Both the position numbers and the translations under genes were made by a program. Under the pieces are notes generated by a model that did no database searches, was not told where the DNA came from, and saw only the letters and a program-made list of their open reading frames with translations. DNA of 47,362 nucleotides from the NCBI GenBank assembly GCA_903927615.1, contig CAIYNU010000053.1, positions 1 through 47,362 on the forward strand, written 5' to 3'. Numbering within the stretch: the stretch's first letter is position 1; the number at the start of each line of letters is the position of its first letter. Positions 43,700-47,362 of the stretch are shown here, one piece after another. This DNA is from an uncultured Rhodospirillales bacterium. GTDB lineage: Bacteria; Pseudomonadota; Alphaproteobacteria; Azospirillales; Azospirillaceae.

Positions 43700-45301
43700 G
43701 TGGTAAATGAGTCGCCTCCCAAGGGTCCCGACAAGGGGAGCAGCCCGAGCACGGCCATAGCGGCCGAAGGGGGACGGGGCCAGGCCAGTCTCGATAAGGT
43801 GCGGCAGGTGCTGACGCCGTTAGGTCGCACCGAAAAGAGTCGTCTGTTCGAAATGGTCAGCCAGGGAGAGTTGCAAAACGCTAAGATGGGGCAAAATATC
43901 GCCCGAATACTGGTTGAACTCTTGAACGGCGCGCGCACCGAGCATGCGCGGCGGTTGTGGACGGGGTGGTTTGATCCGATTCTGGTCCGTGACGATGTCA
44001 CCCTGTTGGCGGAGAGTCGTCTGCCCGGATGTCTTCATGTCCTGGATGCCGGCGCGTGGTGGTTCGCGCTGTCGCGCTTCATGGAGGACCTGACCGGGGA
44101 GATTCAGAAAACCGTCACCGAACTGGCGCGGGACGCGCCGCTGGAACAGGTTTTCAACGCGCCCGCCGCCAAGGTCTGGAGCGAACGGTTGCGCCACGAA
44201 ACCCTGGCGGTGTTGGGCAATTGTCGGGGCAAGCCCCAGGCCATCACCCGACTGGTGGCGGAGGCCAATGTTCACCGGGGGCGGTTGTGTAAGGATCGCG
44301 GCTTCCGGAACACCGCGGCGCTGACCGCGACGGATTTGGCGGGTCTGGAATTTATGCTGGATGCGGCGCCCGCCTGGCGGCCGTTCGGGCGGTCGGCGGT
44401 GGCGACCGAAGCGGATAGTCTGTTGAAGGTTACGCAACGACTGGTTCGCGATGACAAATGCTCGGCGGACGGCGCCTGCATCCTGGCCCTGGCCCGGGTC
44501 CACGGCCACCGGGAGCCCGAGTTCGCGCTGCGGGTCCATGAGGCCTTCAATACCCCCCTGACCCGGGACGCGATTGTCGGTCATTTCGAATTCGCGGTTC
44601 AACGCCTGCGGCAATGGCTGGAAAGCCGCTGGGTGGCCAAGCCGGTGCCGGCCCATCCGGCGATTGAAGCGTTGCCGCCCGATACATTACTGAAAAGTGT
44701 GTTCGGCTGGTATGACGCCACGGCCACCATTGATGCCCGGCAGGACGAGCGGACGCGGACATCGATGAATATGGTGATGGGCCGCCTGATTGCGTTGGTC
44801 GAAACCGAGGTGACCCAGACCGTGACCCAGCGGATCATGGGGATGAACCAGCGCAGCGCGCCGGGGCCGATGGTTGAGGCGGTCTTGCTGATTTCGGCGT
44901 TTCATACGGGGTTCAACCAGCGCGACATGGCCACGTCCGGCCGGTCATGGTTGCCGACGGTGGGCGAGCATGTGGTGAGCCTGTTCAGCGGGCTGGTGAC
45001 CGCGAGTGCGGCGGCGCCCAAACCGGACCAGGATGTGTTGGCTTTGGCGCGGTTGGCGGAGTTGGCAACGCTGGTGGGCGGACGGGTGGACATCACCGCG
45101 TTGAACAGCGCGCTGATTACGGTGGTGGATAGCTGCCTGCGCCATCGCACCGAATGGGTGCCGCTGGAGCGCCGCCTGATCGACCGGGTGGTGACCATGT
45201 CCCGGGAGGAGCGGCGGCGCTCCAAATGGTGGGTGTCGGAAGAAATCAAGAATTTGTTGGAGATCGCCGAACAGCGGGGGCTGGAGGCGGCCCGGATTTA
45301 A
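43700..45301 (+). CDS. Large protein of unknown function
   Basis: This 533-residue protein starts with GTG, preceded at 8 bases by AGGAGG. After a Pro/Gly/Ser-rich N-terminus (about 1-30) it is almost entirely helical, with no signal peptide or membrane span. Notable stretches are ARRLWTGWFDPILVRDDVTLL, a tryptophan-rich AGAWWFALSRFMEDL, LARVHGHREPEFALRVHEAF, and a basic C-terminus ending near SREERRRSKWWVSEEIKN. The body recalls helical-repeat proteins. I recognise no family. It is flanked by an EAL gene and a small unknown. Confidence 0.75.
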   Translation: MVNESPPKGPDKGSSPSTAIAAEGGRGQASLDKVRQVLTPLGRTEKSRLFEMVSQGELQNAKMGQNIARILVELLNGARTEHARRLWTGWFDPILVRDDVTLLAESRLPGCLHVLDAGAWWFALSRFMEDLTGEIQKTVTELARDAPLEQVFNAPAAKVWSERLRHETLAVLGNCRGKPQAITRLVAEANVHRGRLCKDRGFRNTAALTATDLAGLEFMLDAAPAWRPFGRSAVATEADSLLKVTQRLVRDDKCSADGACILALARVHGHREPEFALRVHEAFNTPLTRDAIVGHFEFAVQRLRQWLESRWVAKPVPAHPAIEALPPDTLLKSVFGWYDATATIDARQDERTRTSMNMVMGRLIALVETEVTQTVTQRIMGMNQRSAPGPMVEAVLLISAFHTGFNQRDMATSGRSWLPTVGEHVVSLFSGLVTASAAAPKPDQDVLALARLAELATLVGGRVDITALNSALITVVDSCLRHRTEWVPLERRLIDRVVTMSREERRRSKWWVSEEIKNLLEIAEQRGLEAARI

Positions 45302-45302
45302 C

Positions 45303-45322
45303 CCGGGGCCCCCCTACCCCGG
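45303..45322. terminator. Hairpin between convergent genes
   Basis: CCGGGG (45303-45308) and CCCCGG (45317-45322) can pair around an 8-nt loop, overlapping the stop of the small minus-strand gene. Short but GC-rich. Confidence 0.4.
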
Positions 45323-45517
45323 TTCGTAAGCCGGCCGTTCCACGCTGATTCGGGCGCCGGCAGCCCGCAGATCGTTCTGAAGCGCCTCCGGCACATCCGC
45401 CACCGACAGGAACAACCGCCGCTCCGACGTGACGAACACCCGCACCTTCCCTCTCAGCAAATCCTGGGCTTGCTGAAATTCGTCGGGGGTCGTGGCACGG
45501 ATCAGATAACGGGTCAT
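45314..45517 (-). CDS. Small protein of unknown function
   Basis: This 67-residue protein begins MTRYLIRATTPDEFQQAQDLL and has an alternating strand-helix pattern (KVRVFVTSERRLFLSVADVPEALQNDLRAAGARISVE) resembling a ferredoxin-like fold, but no family is recognised. GGAA precedes the ATG at 45517; the frame is open 15 codons further. It is convergent with the 533-residue gene. Confidence 0.6.
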   Translation of the reverse strand: MTRYLIRATTPDEFQQAQDLLRGKVRVFVTSERRLFLSVADVPEALQNDLRAAGARISVERPAYEPG

Positions 45518-45596
45518 GTTCAGGGTTCCAGCAACGAGCGGAAGGGCTGAGCCGGCCGCCATATTGGGGGCTTGGCCCCATCGGCGCCAGGATCAT

Positions 45597-45630
45597 CCCG
45601 AAACGTCATCCCATGGCATGGCGTTTCGGG
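45597..45630. repeat. Interspersed palindrome, copy 2
   Basis: Arms CCCGAAACG (45597-45605) and CGTTTCGGG (45622-45630) with the interior CAT..CCATGGC..ATG. Same design as the palindrome at 14690-14725, 31 kb away. It sits downstream of the TPR gene's 3' end. Confidence 0.65.
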
Positions 45631-45634
45631 GAGC

Positions 45635-45657
45635 GCGGGCATCCTGCCCGCTTTTTT
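45635..45657 (+). terminator. Rho-independent terminator
   Basis: GCGGGCA (45635-45641), loop TCC, TGCCCGC (45645-45651), then six T. Textbook shape for the + strand. The nearest + strand gene ends 330 bases upstream, so it may block read-through into the antisense of the TPR gene. Confidence 0.75.
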
Positions 45658-45695
45658 CGGTGGCGAGTCCGTGACCGCTGGCCTTGTCCTGGCAA

Positions 45696-47362
45696 TCACG
45701 GCGCGGTGACGGTTTCGGGTTCCCCGTCCGGCCCGTTGACCGCCGCCAGCGCCGCCTCAATGATCATGCGCACCAACTCGTCCAAGTCAAACCGGCCGGC
45801 GTTGAGCCGTTCCGCCATCTCCCCGAACCGCACGCCCTCGATGGCCTCGACCCGCGCCACCAGCTCGGCAAACGAGGCCGGCACCAAGCTTGGCGCTTCG
45901 GGGCCGAGGTTGGTGAGGTCTTGGCGGAGAGCGGCAAGGCCACTCTGGAGGCTCCCCGAGGCGATGAGGGCGTCGACGATCACCGCCGCGAACCGGTGGG
46001 CCAGGGCCTCGGCCGGGGTTCCGGCGCCGCGCATGAGGTGGTGGGCCAGGTTGAAGTGGCTGATGGCGCAGGCTTTGGGGTTGGCGACACGGTAATTGGG
46101 CCGCAAGGCACGTTCCTCGAACCGGCGGGCCTCGGGCAGATGGCCGAGTTGGTGTTCAAGGTCGCCGAGGGCGGACAGGCATGGGCCCAGGGCGGGGTAA
46201 TCGTTGGCGGCCTCGAACTCCAGGCGGCAGTGCTCCAGGAGCGTCCTGGCCTCGGCAAGGCGCCCAAGGCGGAGCAGCGGGCCATAATCGGCGAACCGGG
46301 TTCGGGCCCGCTCCAGCGCCGGGGCGCCCCGCGCAGCCTGGAATTGCCCGATCTCGGCGTTCAGCGCCAGGGCGGCCTGCCAGTCTTCGAGGGCCAGCGC
46401 CGCGGAACGGCCGGTATCGAGCATCACTTCCCGGACGTTCCAGGGGTGGGCGATTTCCTGCTGTCCGCTGTCTTCCGGCAGCGCCGCCAGTTCCGGCCGC
46501 AAGGTCTGGACGGCGTCGAACACCTCCTGGTGGCGGCCGAGCGCGTTCAGCAGTTGCAGGCGCGTTCCTTCGTCAGACATCTGGCTCCAGGGCCCGAAGT
46601 CGCCGCGGCGGGTGAAGTCCTTCTTTCGCTCGATCAGGGCTAGGGCTGGCTCGGCCCGGCCGGTGTCCTTCCACAGGGTGATCAGGTCACCGGCCATGCC
46701 GGAGGCGAGGCGCCAGTCCTGGCACGCCTCGGCGTCGGCGATGATACGCTGCATCTCCCGTTCGGCCTCTTGGAGGCGACCGGCGAGCCGGAGAAGTCGG
46801 GCCCGGAAGCCGCGGACCCCGAGTTCGCCTGGGGTTCCGGCCGTGCCGGCCATGATCCGATCGAACAGCGGCAGTACGGTGGCCAGGGTGGCGGGGTGCT
46901 CGTCCCGTTGAACCACCTGTTCAAGCAAAGTACTGGCGGTCTCCCAGGCCTGCTGTCGCAGCAAATAGGGCGCGGCGGCGAGACCGGCGCGGTGGACCAA
47001 CGCGCCGCCGCCCTGGCCCTCGGTCGCTAGGCCGCGCTGATACTCTGCCACCCAGAACCCCGCCAGCACCCCATCGACCCGCTCCCGCCACTCGGCGCCG
47101 GCCTCGCTGCGGCTGGCGTCGGCGACGCCGGGGTGCAGGTGGTATCGGGCGGGTTGGCCGTCGCCGGCGGGTTCCACCGCCACCAGGCCGGCGGCGATGA
47201 CCGGGCGGAGGGTGGCTTCCAGGTCGGGCGGGGCGTCGCCGTACACCGGCGGCCACACCGCGGTGACGACCCAATCGTCCCGGTCGCTCTCCTCCAGGGT
47301 GCAGAGCAGGTGGAACAGGGTGCGGCTGGCGGCGGGCAGCAGGGCGGCGACGGCGGTGGTCC
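45696..47362 (-). CDS. TPR-repeat protein, likely C-terminal part of a STAND-type ATPase (5' end outside window)
   Basis: The frame is open to the right window edge, so at least 555 residues belong to a larger protein. The first visible part, with LPAASRTLFHLLCTLEESDRDDW and later GLVAVEP and YHLHPGVADASR, resembles the winged-helix segment that follows the NTPase in STAND proteins. From about residue 130 of the fragment there are helical pairs of TPR type, such as RLLRLAGRLQEAEREMQRII and GRLAEARTLLEHCRLEFEA. The ATPase domain, if present, is outside. STAND-TPR proteins act as sensors in signalling and sometimes phage defence. The end lies just before a palindromic repeat. Confidence 0.7.
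   Translation of the reverse strand, partial: TTAVAALLPAASRTLFHLLCTLEESDRDDWVVTAVWPPVYGDAPPDLEATLRPVIAAGLVAVEPAGDGQPARYHLHPGVADASRSEAGAEWRERVDGVLAGFWVAEYQRGLATEGQGGGALVHRAGLAAAPYLLRQQAWETASTLLEQVVQRDEHPATLATVLPLFDRIMAGTAGTPGELGVRGFRARLLRLAGRLQEAEREMQRIIADAEACQDWRLASGMAGDLITLWKDTGRAEPALALIERKKDFTRRGDFGPWSQMSDEGTRLQLLNALGRHQEVFDAVQTLRPELAALPEDSGQQEIAHPWNVREVMLDTGRSAALALEDWQAALALNAEIGQFQAARGAPALERARTRFADYGPLLRLGRLAEARTLLEHCRLEFEAANDYPALGPCLSALGDLEHQLGHLPEARRFEERALRPNYRVANPKACAISHFNLAHHLMRGAGTPAEALAHRFAAVIVDALIASGSLQSGLAALRQDLTNLGPEAPSLVPASFAELVARVEAIEGVRFGEMAERLNAGRFDLDELVRMIIEAALAAVNGPDGEPETVTAP

Noticed and set aside
1-47362. tRNA, rRNA and CRISPR arrays
   Set aside because: Intergenic regions were read for T-loop-like GTTCGAAT motifs, rRNA stretches and regularly spaced repeats; none was seen. 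Apart from the two-copy repeat at 10672 there is no periodic array. A tRNA-specific search could still find a divergent one.

Overview
The window is a GC-rich chromosomal segment of an alphaproteobacterium, most likely a Rhodospirillales-type organism. The basis is family-level recognition and gene order (ftsE-ftsX-YdcF-plsC; secB-fxsA-tim44; mnmG-rsmG-parA-parB; a TsaE-AmgK fusion followed by murU and addB; DUF2336, DUF4175 and DUF6489 proteins). No species can be named from the sequence alone.

The layout suggests an origin-proximal region. A gene-free stretch at 12.7-13.3 kb holds a perfect DnaA box, a near-perfect box 12 bp on, and a third near-match, all in one orientation. The chromosome-partition operon (mnmG-rsmG-parA-parB, 16.8-21.0 kb) lies a few kb away, with three parS palindromes at 19.08, 21.04 and 22.11 kb.

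Region by region: 0-0.1 kb, tail of an IS66-type transposase. 0.4-3.5 kb, envelope/division operon ftsE-ftsX-YdcF-plsC. 3.6-8.2 kb, zinc-ribbon membrane protein, DUF4175 protein, an exported phytochelatin-synthase-like protease and a small unknown. 8.4-12.7 kb, an Aas-like acyltransferase/AMP-ligase, a CBS protein, trpF and lipB. 12.7-13.3 kb, candidate oriC. 13.3-16.7 kb, DUF2336, secB, fxsA, Tim44-like. 16.8-24.2 kb, parB, parA, rsmG, mnmG, a quinone oxidoreductase and a thioredoxin-domain YyaL protein. 24.3-32.5 kb, DUF6489, 2Fe-2S ferredoxin, mnmE, tsaE-amgK, murU, addB and a membrane protein where addA is usually found. 32.7-34.5 kb, Nudix CoA pyrophosphatase and moxR.

From 34.5 kb onward the content becomes accessory. 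There is a lower-GC gene encoding a macro-like domain fused to a nucleoside-deoxyribosyltransferase/TIR-like domain, which is the best candidate here for an undescribed NAD/nucleotide-signalling or defence protein. It is followed by an LhgO-like oxidase, a pair of paralogous two-cysteine glycine-zipper membrane proteins, a WbaP/PssY-type sugar transferase, small exported and membrane proteins, an EAL protein with a degenerate GGDEF domain, a 533-residue orphan, and the 3' part of a TPR/STAND-like gene running off the right edge.

Convergent gene ends are mostly separated by strong hairpins, and one 34-36 bp palindrome occurs twice, each time at gene 3' ends.
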